Positions 54,041 through 64,000 of a stretch of 64,000 bases of DNA are shown piece by piece. Below the pieces are notes generated by a model. The model made no database searches. It was given only the letters and a program-made list of their open reading frames with translations, and was not told the DNA's origin. The position numbers and the translations under genes were made by a program. The number at the start of each line of letters is the position of its first letter. The first letter of the stretch is position 1. The stretch covers positions 69,047,930-69,111,929 of the forward strand of contig NC_068937.1 in assembly GCF_016801865.2 (NCBI RefSeq), in the 5' to 3' direction. This DNA is from Culex pipiens pallens (Eukaryota; Arthropoda; Insecta; Diptera; Culicidae).

Positions 54041-54263
54041 CAAATACAAAGATTGTGTCAATTATTATGTTATATTTTAATAAAAAGATTTTGCATCGAA
54101 CATTTTTTGTGCAAATTTCATGCTTGATTGTGTTCTGCATTGTAAAAAATCATTTTACTAAGTAAACATGAATAATTATTAATGTCGGTACACTGCAAAA
54201 AATGGCATTGTAACAAGCTGTTACGTCAATAGTTAATCCAAGTCAAATCAGGTCTCCACATAT
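54041..54263. other. AT-rich spacer
   Basis: Starts with the right SINE target duplication. No gene. Confidence 0.5.
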
Positions 54264-54416
54264 GGGAGCGTTCTTTCATTACGTTACGTAAAAAATCGGA
54301 TTTATTGATCCCCCCCTCGTAACAAAATTTCCATACAAATTTTAAAAATTTTGTCTTGAGCGTAACACGGCCTCCTCCCCCCCCCCCTCTGCGTTACGTA
54401 ATAAAAGAACGCTCCC
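54264..54416. mobile_element. 153-bp MITE
   Basis: The ends GGGAGCGTTCTTTCATTACG and, reverse-complemented, GGGAGCGTTCTTTTATTACG are inverted repeats of about 24 bp. GC-skewed centre with a poly-C tract. Target duplication not clear. Confidence 0.8.
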
Positions 54417-55748
54417 TTTGATCATAGAATTATATGATTCACACTTTTTATGTGGGCAGATTTAAAAGACAACCAATACATTTTCATCGTTCACTTGATA
54501 TAGAGAATGCCATAAGTAAATCTTGCTGTATAGAGATTACCTTGAATGCTTTTTTTGACAATGTGGCACATAAAGTTATATCCAATTCATTATATTTTTC
54601 GATAACAATAACAAAAGTATTGAATTTAAGCTACCATCACACTTTAATTTGTCATTGTACGAGAATATCTTTGGAGGAATGTATTGCTTTACTCACCATT
54701 TAGTCTCCAGCCACAGACGGAAGCATTTGAGAACCACCCACACGAAGCAGAATGGATTTTTTTTCTTCTCAATGATATTTGCACCCTGTGAAACACCAAC
54801 AAAACAGAGAAGATATCACACGAACACTATTACAACTATAGGAGGAAAAGAAGCAGATCACCAATTTGCAGGTTTTATTTGATACCAAGAACGTGTGCTT
54901 ATAATTGTTTTATGAGTTTGTTTTGACATGAATTCTTGTGAAAATATGTATTTTTTGTGTATTATGAGCAAATCTTTTCTAAACCTACGCAGTTATTGAG
55001 GAAAAAATAAACCACAAATGAATTACGTGCGCACTACTAGACAACCTGTACCAAACTGGGTTGTATCGTCAAGCCTCAGCGATTTGTTATTTCTTTTCGT
55101 TGTGTTTGTTATTTTATTAAACTTTCCATGGTACCATGAAGCTTTCAACATGAACAACAGCCAACTTGAAAGCTTGAACAAAATCTGTTTCATGCAAGTA
55201 GTAAATCAAGCAATGAACAGATTGTATTAGATAAAAAAATATAACTGTTTTAATGGTGTAATCCTCATGCATTATTACAAACATTACACTTTCTTTTTTA
55301 TTGCATACACATGCTAAAAATATTTTATAAACAAGGTCTGAACTTGAACTCATGCCCAAATGACACAAAATACGAAAGATTTCAATGCTGGTGAACTACA
55401 GGAGATGAATTATACAGCAGCACGCAAAAAAAAAAAACTATGGCAATCTCAATTTAGATTTGAGATGTTACCTCATCTTTGTTCTGATCACACTAAGAGG
55501 AAGTTCGATTTTTGGAAAAAATGATAATTACAGTCGACCTTCTGGCTGCCGATCTTCTCGATATCAATATTGCTTCAGCTGTCGATACATTTTTCAGTCC
55601 TTTCAAGAAGCATGCATTGATTTTTAGTTTTCAGCCGCTTCAATATCTACAACGAGAGAGTCCACTGTAATTGGAGCAATGAGGCGTATTCTCGAAGTAA
55701 CAATTTTGGTGAATGATGAAACGTTTCATATGGAAGAAAACTACACTT
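54417..55748. other. AT-rich sequence, no gene recognised
   Basis: Frames at 54434-54703 and 55018-55230 show no domain. Confidence 0.45.
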
Positions 55749-56728
55749 CGTCTGTTGTGTGCTATCTTGTGACAACGACCATTTAGATAGTATTCGAGAA
55801 AATCGATGTTCAAAGTATTTTAAAAATTATGGATGATAGAGTCAAACTTTTTGAAGCAATCGGCTCGTATACTATCGCTTAACAAACGCTCCAAGTTTCA
55901 ACTAATTTGGTTACACCAGTTTGAAGATACAGTAAATTATGTAAACAAAAATCTGAAAAGCAACTTTTTGGTTCCTTATAGGGTCCTTAACAACTCCCCA
56001 AAGTTTGGTAACGATTGGTTAAGTCCCCACTTTGCGCAAAGCGATTTAATTTTCCATACAAGTTTGTATGGGAAAAATCATTTTTTTGAATTATGATATT
56101 TAAAAAATCCACGTTTCACGCTATATCAAAACCGGATTCATATTCGGATGCTCTGGAATGTGCTCTACAACTTTCCCTAAGAGAGTATGGTGCTAACTTG
56201 CTCCTATAAAAAGATACAGCGTGTTCAAAACTCGTCTAACTTTGGTGAGTTGTTTAGGACTCCAAAAGGAACTAAAATAATGCTGTGCTGGAAAATCGAT
56301 TTTGATATTACACCCTAGTGTCACAAGTGTGTTTCGAAAGTTAAATTGTACTACGTGTCAGTGTGCACAGAATTCCCATACAAACTAAAATTGGCTCAAA
56401 TCAATAGTTTAATCGACTTAATCAGTGTATTTTCAAGAACAAAAGATGGAATTGCTTTAAAAAAATAAGTATCAACACAAATATGTGAAAATTTTGAAAA
56501 ATTTCCACATTTTCCAACAACATGTATGACGTTTCACAAGTGTGCATGATAATTTTGATGATAAAATGGTCTATGTCACAAGTGTGTTTTGCGATATCCG
56601 GGAAACGGAAGCGAATTTCCAAAATCGGATTAAAGCAACTTGTAATGTTTGTTAAGTATAGCAAAACGTCATCCTTAACTCACTTTTGACCAAAATGGTC
56701 GTTGTCACAAGATAGCACACAACAGACG
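55749..56728. mobile_element. 980-bp element with perfect 36-bp inverted ends
   Basis: CGTCTGTTGTGTGCTATCTT... (55749-55784) is exactly inverted at 56693-56728. ACTT lies on both sides (55745-55748, 56729-56732), a possible 4-bp target duplication. The interior holds repeated TGTCACAAGTGTG motifs and no transposase. Superfamily unknown. Confidence 0.88.
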
Positions 56729-56754
56729 ACTTGACTGGCCGAAAGCTTGCTTAC

Positions 56755-56840
56755 TAGTCTGCCTATGTAGATCAATCGGACCGCGCATTGGACTCACAAT
56801 CCAGAAGTCACCGGTATGAAACCCGAGGTGGGCGTCATTA
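56755..56840 (+). repeat. tRNA-like SINE head or tRNA pseudogene
   Basis: TAGATCAATCGGACCGCGCA, an anticodon arm TTGGACTCACAATCCAG (CAC, Val) and a degenerate B box GGTATGAAACCCGAG. Flanks are not alike enough to call a full SINE. Confidence 0.5.
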
Positions 56841-56947
56841 ATGTTGGATTTTAAAATTAAAACAAATCAAACCATTCACATTAACGGGTCTTTTGTGGTC
56901 TCTATTGCAAGTTTCTGCTCGAACCTAGGAGTCCGAAGAAAAAATAA

Positions 56948-57238
56948 TTAAATAGAAAACAAAAAGCCTACAAATTATACCAAAACATTACAAATGACAC
57001 AAATCTTCTGAATAATCTGAATATTTCCGACCAATTTTTTTCGGCACTAAATTCTTCCAACGAAGAATATAATAGTAAAGTCGAATCTGAAGTCAAGTCA
57101 AGCCCGAAATATTTTTTTAATTACGTAACATCCAAATCCAAAAGTAGTAACTTTCCATCGCAAATGCAACTAGACGAAAATGTAGGCAGTAACTCAAAAG
57201 ACATCTGTAATTTTTTTCAAATTTTTTCAAACAAGTAG
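56948..57238 (+). pseudogene. Jockey-clade LINE fragment (linker between endonuclease and RT)
   Basis: The frame reads QKAYKLYQNITNDTNLL, EVKSSPKYFFNYVTSKSKSS then PSQMQLDENVGSN and DICNFFQIF to a stop. The order (K-NPK-FW-YV..., SK-KSS-LPS-M) is that of the segment preceding RT in Jockey/CR1-like ORF2 proteins. Only about 96 codons survive. Confidence 0.7.
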
Positions 57239-57989
57239 GGGAAGGTGGGGCAAGACGACCATATGGGGCAAGAGGAAAAATCGCTAGTAAGGCCGTAATT
57301 TTTACAATTTTGATGATTTTCAGTATGAGGAATTGTTGCTAGCAATGCAATTAGCCGATTCTAAAATCTGCTAAAAACGCCACGGGGCATAATATTGAAT
57401 GAAGTTTTTTTCAAAACCTTTGTTTCCTTATAATATTTGGAAAGTACAAAATAAGGCTCGTTTTAAGGCTCATTTTATCAAAATGCTATTTTTCCTACAT
57501 CAGTAGTGTCCCTACCAATGACTTGCACGTATTATAAAGTATGATTTATGTTTTGGTTATTTTTGTAGAGAGCTTTTAAAAAATCTTGTTTAAGTGGGGC
57601 AAGCGTACCATATAGATTTTTAGTATGGAAAAAATACGAATTGCTGCAGCAACACATTTTATTGTGAAAAAAAAATACATAAAAATTCTTAAAAACTGAT
57701 AATCAATTGTTTAAAAAATTGTCCATACACGATATAATAATATCATGAAAATTTACTATTTATCATCTAAGTATTTTTTTTTTTTTCGTAAAAACGGTCA
57801 AATTTTTAGTAAAATATTATTTTTTAATCTAAACATGAAAGAAACGTTTCAAATACATCCTAATCTGATGTACCGTAAACCGGGGTGACTTTGATAGGAT
57901 TTCAATTTGTTTTTGGAATATTTTGCAACAGGTAAGGTTTTTCTCAAGATTATTATTTTTAAAACATGTACTAGGGTAGGCCACACAGG
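57239..57989. repeat. AT-rich repeat with GTGGGGCAAG motifs
   Basis: GGGGAAGGTGGGGCAAGACG at 57238 and GTGGGGCAAGCGTACC at about 57595 are variants of one motif; TACCGTAAACCGGGGTGAC at 57872 resembles the repeat end at 14300. No gene. Confidence 0.5.
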
Positions 57990-58252
57990 GCGTTGATCGC
58001 ACAGGGTTCCGAAGATGGTTCTTCCAGACTTGAAAATAAAAAATCAAATAAATAAGGGAGACCATCAACCCGAAATAGAAGGTGGAAAAGTCCAGCAATG
58101 AAACAATTTATTCGAATTAAGGACTGTCTTACGAACCCCAGGGCGATGATCGCACAGGGTTCTGAAGACGGTTCTTACAGACTTGAAATAATAATAAATC
58201 AAATATTAAAGGGAGACCTCCTTCCCGAAAAAAAGGTGAAAAAAATTCAACA
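57990..58252 (+). repeat. 154-bp tandem duplication at the LINE 5' end
   Basis: TGATCGCACAGGGTTC, GGTTCTTCCAGACTTGAAA and AAGGGAGACC to AATGAAAC-ATTTATTC occur from 57993 and again from 58147. The first copy carries its own start (ATGAAACAATTTATTCG) before diverging; the second runs into the ORF at 58253. Confidence 0.85.
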
Positions 58253-60378
58253 ATGAAACGATTTATTCAAATTAATCTTCATCACGCCAAAGGAGCGTCA
58301 GCCGTTCTTAGCAGAAGGTTTAGTAAAAATAATATTGACGTAGGGCTCATTCAAGAACCCTGGATAAATAAGGGTAAAATTAAAGGAATTTCAGCTCAAA
58401 TGGGTAAACTATTATATGATAATAGTTCTCCCAACCCTAGAGCAGCTATGATTGTAAAAAATGATACAAATTTCATTCCAATAACCGAATTTATTTCAAG
58501 AGACATTATTGCAATTCAAATTGAGGTCCCTACGGTCAGAGGAAGTACCTGGGTGTGTATTGCATCTGCGTACTTCCCCGGAGACACCGAGGAGGCCCCT
58601 CCAGCTGATGTAACAATGTTTATCTCTTACTGCAAAAAAAAAAAATAAACAATTTATTGTTGGGTGCGACGCTAATGCTCATCACACAGTATGGGGTAGC
58701 ACTAACATTAACAATAGAGGTGAGAATTTGCTCAATTACTTAACAACTAACAATATTGACATTTGTCACAATGATGATAATCCCACTTTAGTTACAGCAA
58801 CAAGACAGGAGGTTCTTGACCTCACGTTTTGTAGCGAAGTTATTTCTGAAAGAGTTATAAATTGGAAGGTTTCTGATGAAATATCACTCTCAGACCATAA
58901 ACAAATTGAATTCGAATACAATGCAGGAGAAATGATAGTTGGAAGTTATAGGAATCCCAAGAAAACCAATTGGGACTCCTATAAACTTCTTCTAAATGAC
59001 TACGATTTCAATTCCGAGGCCGAAATCCGTACTGTTGATCAGTTGGAGAAGGCTTCGTCTGAATTAATTATTGCTATAACCAATTCTTACTCCGCTAGTT
59101 GCCCAGTCTAGCAAAGATCTTCAAATCGTGAGGTATCTTGGTGGAATGAAAAATTAGCTGCGTTAAGGAAAAAATCTAGAAGGTTGTTCAACAGAGCAAA
59201 AAAAAACTGGAGATTGGGACTCATATAAAAAAGCCCTGACTGAATACAATAAATAAAGAAATAAAACGTTCTAAACGCAACGACTGGAGACGTTCTTTTG
59301 AAAAAATCGAGGAAACTCCAATAGTCGCAAGATTACAAAAAGCTCTTTCCAAAGATCATTCAAACGGTCTAGGAAATCTTAAAAAGGCAGATGGATGTTT
59401 TACAAAAAATGCATCTGAAACTCTGGATTTAATGATGGAATCTCACTTTCTTGGCTCGACCAAGGTAATAAGTTGTATAGATCAGGCCGTGGGCGAAAGA
59501 CTGACAAAAGATTGGTCTGTACTTGCCCATAATCAAGCCTGTGAAATATTTACTCGTTCCAAGGTTGACTGGGCGGTGAGCTCTTTCAAACCATTTAAAT
59601 CCGCAGGGATGGATGGCATCTTTCCTGCTCTTCTCCAGCAGGATAAAGATATTATCAATGCTAAATTAACAGACATTTTTCGAGCCAGTATCGCTCTTAG
59701 CTATATCCCAAAAGCTTGGAGAGAGGTACGGGTCATATTTATTCCAAAAGTTGGGAAAAGGGACAAAACAAGTCCCAAATCCTTCCGTCCAATTAGTCTC
59801 TCTTCTATTCTATTGAAAACTATGGAAAAAAATTCTTGATGATTTTGTAAAAAAAACGTTCTTGATCAAATTTCCTCTTAGTAATAGCCAATTTGCATAC
59901 CAAAGTGGTAAATCTACTATAACTGCTTTAAACTGTTTAGTTTCTAAAATTGAGAAGTCCCTCAAAACCAAGGAAGTAGCTCTGGCTACTTTCCTAGACA
60001 TTGCTGATTGAAAGGGAGATATCTGCCGACCTTGGAGGAGAACGATTGGTAATCAGACCACGGAGGGGATGTCCACAAGGTGGAGTTCTATCACCTCTGC
60101 TATGGTCATTAGTAGTCGACGATCTTCTGAAAAAGTTGGCGAGTCTCGGCTTTGAACTGATCAGCTATGCGGATGACATCTGTATAATAGTTAGGGGGAA
60201 AAGCGAAATTTGTAACCGAATGCAATCGGCTTTGAATTTTATCTCAAAATGGTGTAAAAATGAGGGTCTTGGTATAAATCCCTCTAAAACAGTTATAATA
60301 CCGTTCACAAGACGAAGGACACTAGCACTACCTAATCTTGCCAGTGTCTTGCGAACCTTCGTGGTGAACGGACACTAG
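58253..60378 (+). pseudogene. LOA/R1-like LINE ORF2, broken
   Basis: The endonuclease begins at 58253 (INLHHAKGASAVLSRR, VGLIQEPWINKGKIKG), shifts frame in a poly-A run near 58640 and continues GCDANAHHTVWGS to SLSDHKQIEFE (59111 stop). RT starts in 59432-59839 (SAGMDGIFPALLQ, IPKAWREVRVIFIPK, FRPISLSSILLKTMEK), followed by a frame change, ALATFLDIAD and a break in the middle of motif A. Motif B (GCPQGGVLSPLLW) and C (SYADDICIIV) follow at 60060-60190, so the stretch between A and B is shortened. The element ends where the Juan-type LINE begins. The clade call is from wording (LHHAKGAS...) and is tentative. Confidence 0.78.
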
Positions 60379-60559
60379 AGCTGCGGTATTTTTTACTACC
60401 TAAGCTCAGAGTTATTTCAAACAAAATTCACAGTCTTTTTAAAGACTACCTGAGTTACTTTCCAAAATTCTAAACAGTCTTTTCAAGACTAACCCCACCT
60501 GAAATTTTGTTGTATTTTACAAACGAAGCCATCTTTTTAAAGAGAACTTTGCTTGCAAA
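60379..60559 (+). promoter_or_regulatory. 5' untranslated region of the Juan/Jockey-type LINE
   Basis: Contains two short perfect or near-perfect palindromes, AGTCTTTTTAAAGACT (60432-60447) and AGTCTTTTCAAGACT (60476-60490). Jockey-clade elements use internal promoters here. The exact 5' end is between about 60365 and 60385. Confidence 0.6.
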
Positions 60560-61951
60560 ATGCGTCAAAACAAAGGTAAACGCAAATCTTCTGAAGATTT
60601 GGTCGTTACGTCGGTGAAGCGTTTGAACGCTAAACCGGCTAACGGAAACAGAAAAAGAAAACAGCCTCTTCTGAGGTCTGATTCTGATTCTGAAAGTGAG
60701 GTCAATCCTCCAATTCCATTGGCAAATAGTTTCGGTGTTTTATCCGAAACTGTTGACAAGGATCCTTCTCCTCGTACTGAGCCTTCTGCCTTCGAGAAAC
60801 GAGTAAAGGCTCCGCCAATTGTAGTGACTTCCGTCTCCGATTTGGCCAGCTTTCGAACGCAACTGAAAAATTGCAAGGAAACTTGCAATTTGAAGGTTTC
60901 GTTTCAGCTTGGCCGAAGAGGAGAATGTCGCTTGTTGACGGAATCTTTACAAGATCACCAAACTTTTGTTGGTTATTTGAAAAACCACAAACACAATTTC
61001 TACACGTATGAAACCAAGAATGCTCGTCCATTCAAGGCGGTCCTGAAAGTTCTCTCCAACGACTTGTCGGTGGATGAGATCAAAAACGAACTTAAGGTGT
61101 TGCTTGGCTTTGCCCCATCCCAAGTAATACCAATGAAGAAAAAATCAAACGGGAATATTTCTCGCTTTGGTTTGACTTCACAATTTTATCTGATTCATTT
61201 CAATAGAAATGAAATCAACAATTTGAAACTTTTGGACAAAGTTCAGTTTTTGTTCCATGTACGGGTAAAGTGGGAGCATTTTAAGAAACATGGCGGTAAT
61301 GGCCAGAATCTGACCCAATGCCGGCGTTGCCAGGCATTCGGTCACGGTACTGATCATTGCGCCATGGTTCCAAAATGCATGGTTTGCGGGGATTCTTCTC
61401 ACGACAAGGACAATTGTCCCGTGAAAGAAGTCATCCAATTTAAATGTGCAAATTGTGGTGGAAATCACAAATCAAATTTCTGGGATTGCCCCATCAGAAA
61501 AAAGGTTTTGGATTCTCGTGCTAAGCATCAGCCGAAATCCAAACCGAAATTTTCTCAAAGTCAGGTTATACCTGCATCTTTAAATCAAACGTTCGTGCTG
61601 TCTCACTCGAACAATACCCCTACCGTGGAAAAGTTAGGTAACACTAATGGTATTTCTTATGCCAACGTCGTTTCGGGTTCGGGTTCATCCACGAATTTTA
61701 AATCCTCTACCAATTTTCAAATTGGGCAGGTACCTCAAATTTCATTTGAAAATTTTTCTGCTGGCAACGCTTTGGGATCTTCTGATCTCGGCGATGTAAC
61801 GTTTGAAAAAATGACTTTTTTGCAAAACTCACTGTTTGGTTTGATTCAAACAATGAGTAATGCTACATCCATGATGGAAGCAATCCAGATTGGATTAAAA
61901 TTTGCGAATGATGTTGTTCTTACCCTGAAGTTTAATCATGGATCTAAGTAG
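60560..61951 (+). CDS. ORF1 (nucleic-acid-binding) of the Juan/Jockey-type LINE
   Basis: 463 residues. The N-terminus is basic (KRKSSEDL, NRKRKQPLL) and acidic-serine rich; the middle (about 85-245) fits the RRM-like Gag region of Jockey ORF1 (FKAVLKVLSNDLSVDEI, FGLTSQFYLIHFNRNEINN). Three zinc knuckles start at about residue 254: CRRCQAFGHGTDHC, CMVCGDSSHDKDNC and CANCGGNHKSNFWDC. A Ser/Asn-rich tail follows. The protein coats element RNA. The frame is intact, and its last 14 bases overlap ORF2. Confidence 0.92.
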   Translation: MRQNKGKRKSSEDLVVTSVKRLNAKPANGNRKRKQPLLRSDSDSESEVNPPIPLANSFGVLSETVDKDPSPRTEPSAFEKRVKAPPIVVTSVSDLASFRTQLKNCKETCNLKVSFQLGRRGECRLLTESLQDHQTFVGYLKNHKHNFYTYETKNARPFKAVLKVLSNDLSVDEIKNELKVLLGFAPSQVIPMKKKSNGNISRFGLTSQFYLIHFNRNEINNLKLLDKVQFLFHVRVKWEHFKKHGGNGQNLTQCRRCQAFGHGTDHCAMVPKCMVCGDSSHDKDNCPVKEVIQFKCANCGGNHKSNFWDCPIRKKVLDSRAKHQPKSKPKFSQSQVIPASLNQTFVLSHSNNTPTVEKLGNTNGISYANVVSGSGSSTNFKSSTNFQIGQVPQISFENFSAGNALGSSDLGDVTFEKMTFLQNSLFGLIQTMSNATSMMEAIQIGLKFANDVVLTLKFNHGSK

Positions 61952-64000
61952 TTCCATCAATATTATGAATTTTAATGCTCGCTCTTTAAAAGCGAAAGAA
62001 AATGAATTTTTCAACTTTTTACGAGTTCATAACGTGCATGTTGCTGTTATAACCGAAACATTTTTAAAAACTGGCACTTATTTGAAAAGTGATCCAGATT
62101 ATAAAGTTATAACAAATAACAGAATGAATCGAAATGGCGGTGGAGTTGCAATAGTTATCCACCGTAGTATGACTTATAGCACTTTACGTGACTTTAAGTT
62201 AAAAGTTATTGAAAGTTTGGGCATTGAACTTGAAACTTCTTTTGGGAAAATTATGATTGCAGCTGCATATTTGCCATTCCAATGCACTGGGGAAAATAAA
62301 AATTATTTCAAAGGGGATTTGAATAAACTTACTCGGCATAGATCTCGATTTTTGATTATCGGTGATTTTAATGCCAAACACCAATCTTGGAATAATTCAA
62401 AAGTAAATTCCAATGGTAAAATTCTATTCAGAGATTGCACTTCTGGTCTTTATTCGGTTTTATATCCGAATGGGCCAACTTGCTTTTCTTCTGTTAGAAA
62501 TCCATCAACAATTGATTTGGTTTTGACAAATCAAAGTCAGTATTGTGGTCCTTTAGTGACTCATGCTGATTTTGATTCTGATCATCTTCCAGTAACTTTT
62601 TCACTTTCTCATGAAGCAGTTACCAGACCCAATAGTTCTGTGTTTAATTACCACAAAGCTAATTGGGACAGGTATCAGCATCATATTGAGAATAATTTAA
62701 ATCATGATTTTGTTTTAGAAACCAAAGCTGATATTGATTCAGCCTTGGAATCTTTAACTAATGCAATTTTGGATGCTAGGAATATTGCTATTCCTAAAGT
62801 CCAAGTCAAATTTGATTCTCCCATTATTGATGACGATCTTCAGCTTTTGATTCGTCTGAAAAATGTTCGCCGAAGACAGTATCAACGTTCTCGTGATCCT
62901 GCACTGAAGCGAATTCAAAAAGATTTGCAAAAGGTTATTGACCACAGATTCACTCTCCTGCGAAATGAAAAGTTCGCAAGAGATGTCGAACAAATTAAAC
63001 CTTATTCCAAACCTTTTTGGAAACTTTCAAAGGTTCTTAAGAAACCTCAAAAATCAATCCCTTCTTTAAAAGATGGTGATAATATTCTATTAACTAATGG
63101 GGAGAAAGCTCAAAAACTTGCTCAGCAGTTTGAGAGTGCCCATAATTTCAACTTAAATGTTCTGAGTCCTATTGAAAATCAAATTTCGATAGAATTTCAG
63201 AATATTGTTGAACAACAGTTTTCATCAGATGATGTTTTTAATACGGATCTGAATGAAATAAAATCTATTATCAAAAAATTTAAAAATATGAAAGCCCCTG
63301 GTGAGGATGGCATTTTTTACATTTTAATTAAAAAATTACCTGAAGCAACTTTAAGTAGCTTGGTCAAAATTTTCAACAAATGTTTTGATTTGGCATATTT
63401 TCCCAGTAGTTGGAAAAATGCCAAAGTAATTCCGATTTTGAAACCGGATAAAAATCCTGCCGAAGCTTCAAGCTATCGGCCCATTAGTTTGCTTTCATCT
63501 ATTAGTAAATTATTCGAAAGAATAATTCTTAATAGAATGATGACGCACATTAATGAAAATTCAATTTTCGCTGATGAGCAGTTTGGATTTCGCCTTGGGC
63601 ATTCAACTACTCATCAGTTGTTGAGAGTTTCAAATTTAATTCGAAGCAACAAATCTGAGGGCTATTCTACTGGCGCTGCTCTTCTAGACATAGAAAAAGC
63701 ATTTGACAGTGTTTGGCATAAAGGTTTGATTGCGAAATTGAAAAGGTTTAATTTTCCGATTTATATCGTGAAAATTATTCAAAATTATTTGACGGATCGT
63801 ACTCTACAGGTATGTTATCAGAACAGCAAATCTGATCAACTACCTGTACGTGCTGGCGTCCCTCAAGGAAGCATTTTGGGTCCAATTTTATACAATATTT
63901 TTACTTCTGACTTGCCTGATTTGCCCCCAGGATGTCAGAAATCACTTTTTGCTGATGATACAAGCATCTCCGCCAAAGGTAGAAGCCTTCGTGTCATCAC
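61938..64000 (+). CDS. ORF2 (endonuclease-RT) of the Juan/Jockey-type LINE, cut by window end
   Basis: Starts at ATG 61938, inside the end of ORF1, and stays open for 687 codons to the window edge. Endonuclease motifs: NIMNFNARSL, VAVITETFLKTG, IIGDFNAKHQSWN, STIDLVLTN and DSDHLPVTF. RT motifs: KAPGEDGIFYILIKKLP, SSYRPISLLSSISKLFERII, DEQFGFRLGHSTTHQLL, ALLDIEKAFDSVWH (A), VPQGSILGPILYNIF (B) and LFADDTSI (C), ending just after C. The style and the DEQFGFR-GHST block are those of mosquito Juan elements. No stop or frameshift was found, so the element may be intact. Confidence 0.93.
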   Translation, partial: MDLSSSINIMNFNARSLKAKENEFFNFLRVHNVHVAVITETFLKTGTYLKSDPDYKVITNNRMNRNGGGVAIVIHRSMTYSTLRDFKLKVIESLGIELETSFGKIMIAAAYLPFQCTGENKNYFKGDLNKLTRHRSRFLIIGDFNAKHQSWNNSKVNSNGKILFRDCTSGLYSVLYPNGPTCFSSVRNPSTIDLVLTNQSQYCGPLVTHADFDSDHLPVTFSLSHEAVTRPNSSVFNYHKANWDRYQHHIENNLNHDFVLETKADIDSALESLTNAILDARNIAIPKVQVKFDSPIIDDDLQLLIRLKNVRRRQYQRSRDPALKRIQKDLQKVIDHRFTLLRNEKFARDVEQIKPYSKPFWKLSKVLKKPQKSIPSLKDGDNILLTNGEKAQKLAQQFESAHNFNLNVLSPIENQISIEFQNIVEQQFSSDDVFNTDLNEIKSIIKKFKNMKAPGEDGIFYILIKKLPEATLSSLVKIFNKCFDLAYFPSSWKNAKVIPILKPDKNPAEASSYRPISLLSSISKLFERIILNRMMTHINENSIFADEQFGFRLGHSTTHQLLRVSNLIRSNKSEGYSTGAALLDIEKAFDSVWHKGLIAKLKRFNFPIYIVKIIQNYLTDRTLQVCYQNSKSDQLPVRAGVPQGSILGPILYNIFTSDLPDLPPGCQKSLFADDTSISAKGRSLRVI

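Overview
The window looks like repeat-dense intergenic DNA from a culicine mosquito (Culex-like). This rests on content, not on a search: a Juan/Jockey-type LINE, an intact RTE-type LINE, a LOA-like LINE, tRNA-derived SINEs with (GATTA)n tails, many MITEs with AT-rich interiors, insect Ty3/gypsy elements, and gene debris whose protein fragments read as insect-like. I found no intact host protein-coding gene. Every long open frame belongs to a transposable element.

Layout. 1-20.3 kb is a graveyard of host gene pieces: a GPI ethanolamine phosphate transferase 3 (PIG-O) remnant (-), two inverted copies of an unrecognised gene, a Brr2/SNRNP200 helicase remnant (-), a mitochondrial uS11m remnant (+) and a TBCK remnant (+). 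Between them lie two nonautonomous hAT elements with 8-bp target duplications (one with GACTCC hexamer arrays near both ends), SINEs and MITEs. A repeat built on a 9-bp ATCGTGCTC-like period occurs four times, each time just upstream, in sense orientation, of gene debris. 20.7-26.3 kb is a Ty3/gypsy element with two identical 574-bp LTRs, inserted into a fold-back element; it keeps RNase H and integrase but has lost most of gag, protease and RT. 26.6-29.1 kb holds a 164-bp satellite. 30-34.7 kb holds more debris and MITEs.

34.7-44.25 kb reads best as one minus-strand LTR element (LTRs 945 and 998 bp, AAAT flanks) whose primer-binding site matches 54 nt of tRNA-Lys including the CCA tail. Its only recognisable ORF is split by a second LTR element (37175-39799, 130-bp identical LTRs, CCGTC duplication) that carries a single 692-aa Gag-protease ORF fused to an unidentified domain. 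44.4-45.4 kb is a 430-bp-arm fold-back. 48.3-49.5 kb is a diverged LTR-like segment.

49658-52833 is a full-length, intact minus-strand RTE-type LINE with a 13-bp target duplication. 53.7-56.8 kb carries a full tRNA-Thr-type SINE, a short MITE and a 980-bp element with perfect 36-bp inverted ends. 56.9-60.4 kb contains two broken LINEs. From about 60.38 kb to the window end runs an intact Juan/Jockey-type LINE (ORF1 complete, ORF2 open to the edge). The window is therefore mainly a record of nested insertion; only the RTE and Juan-type elements look able to supply reverse transcriptase.
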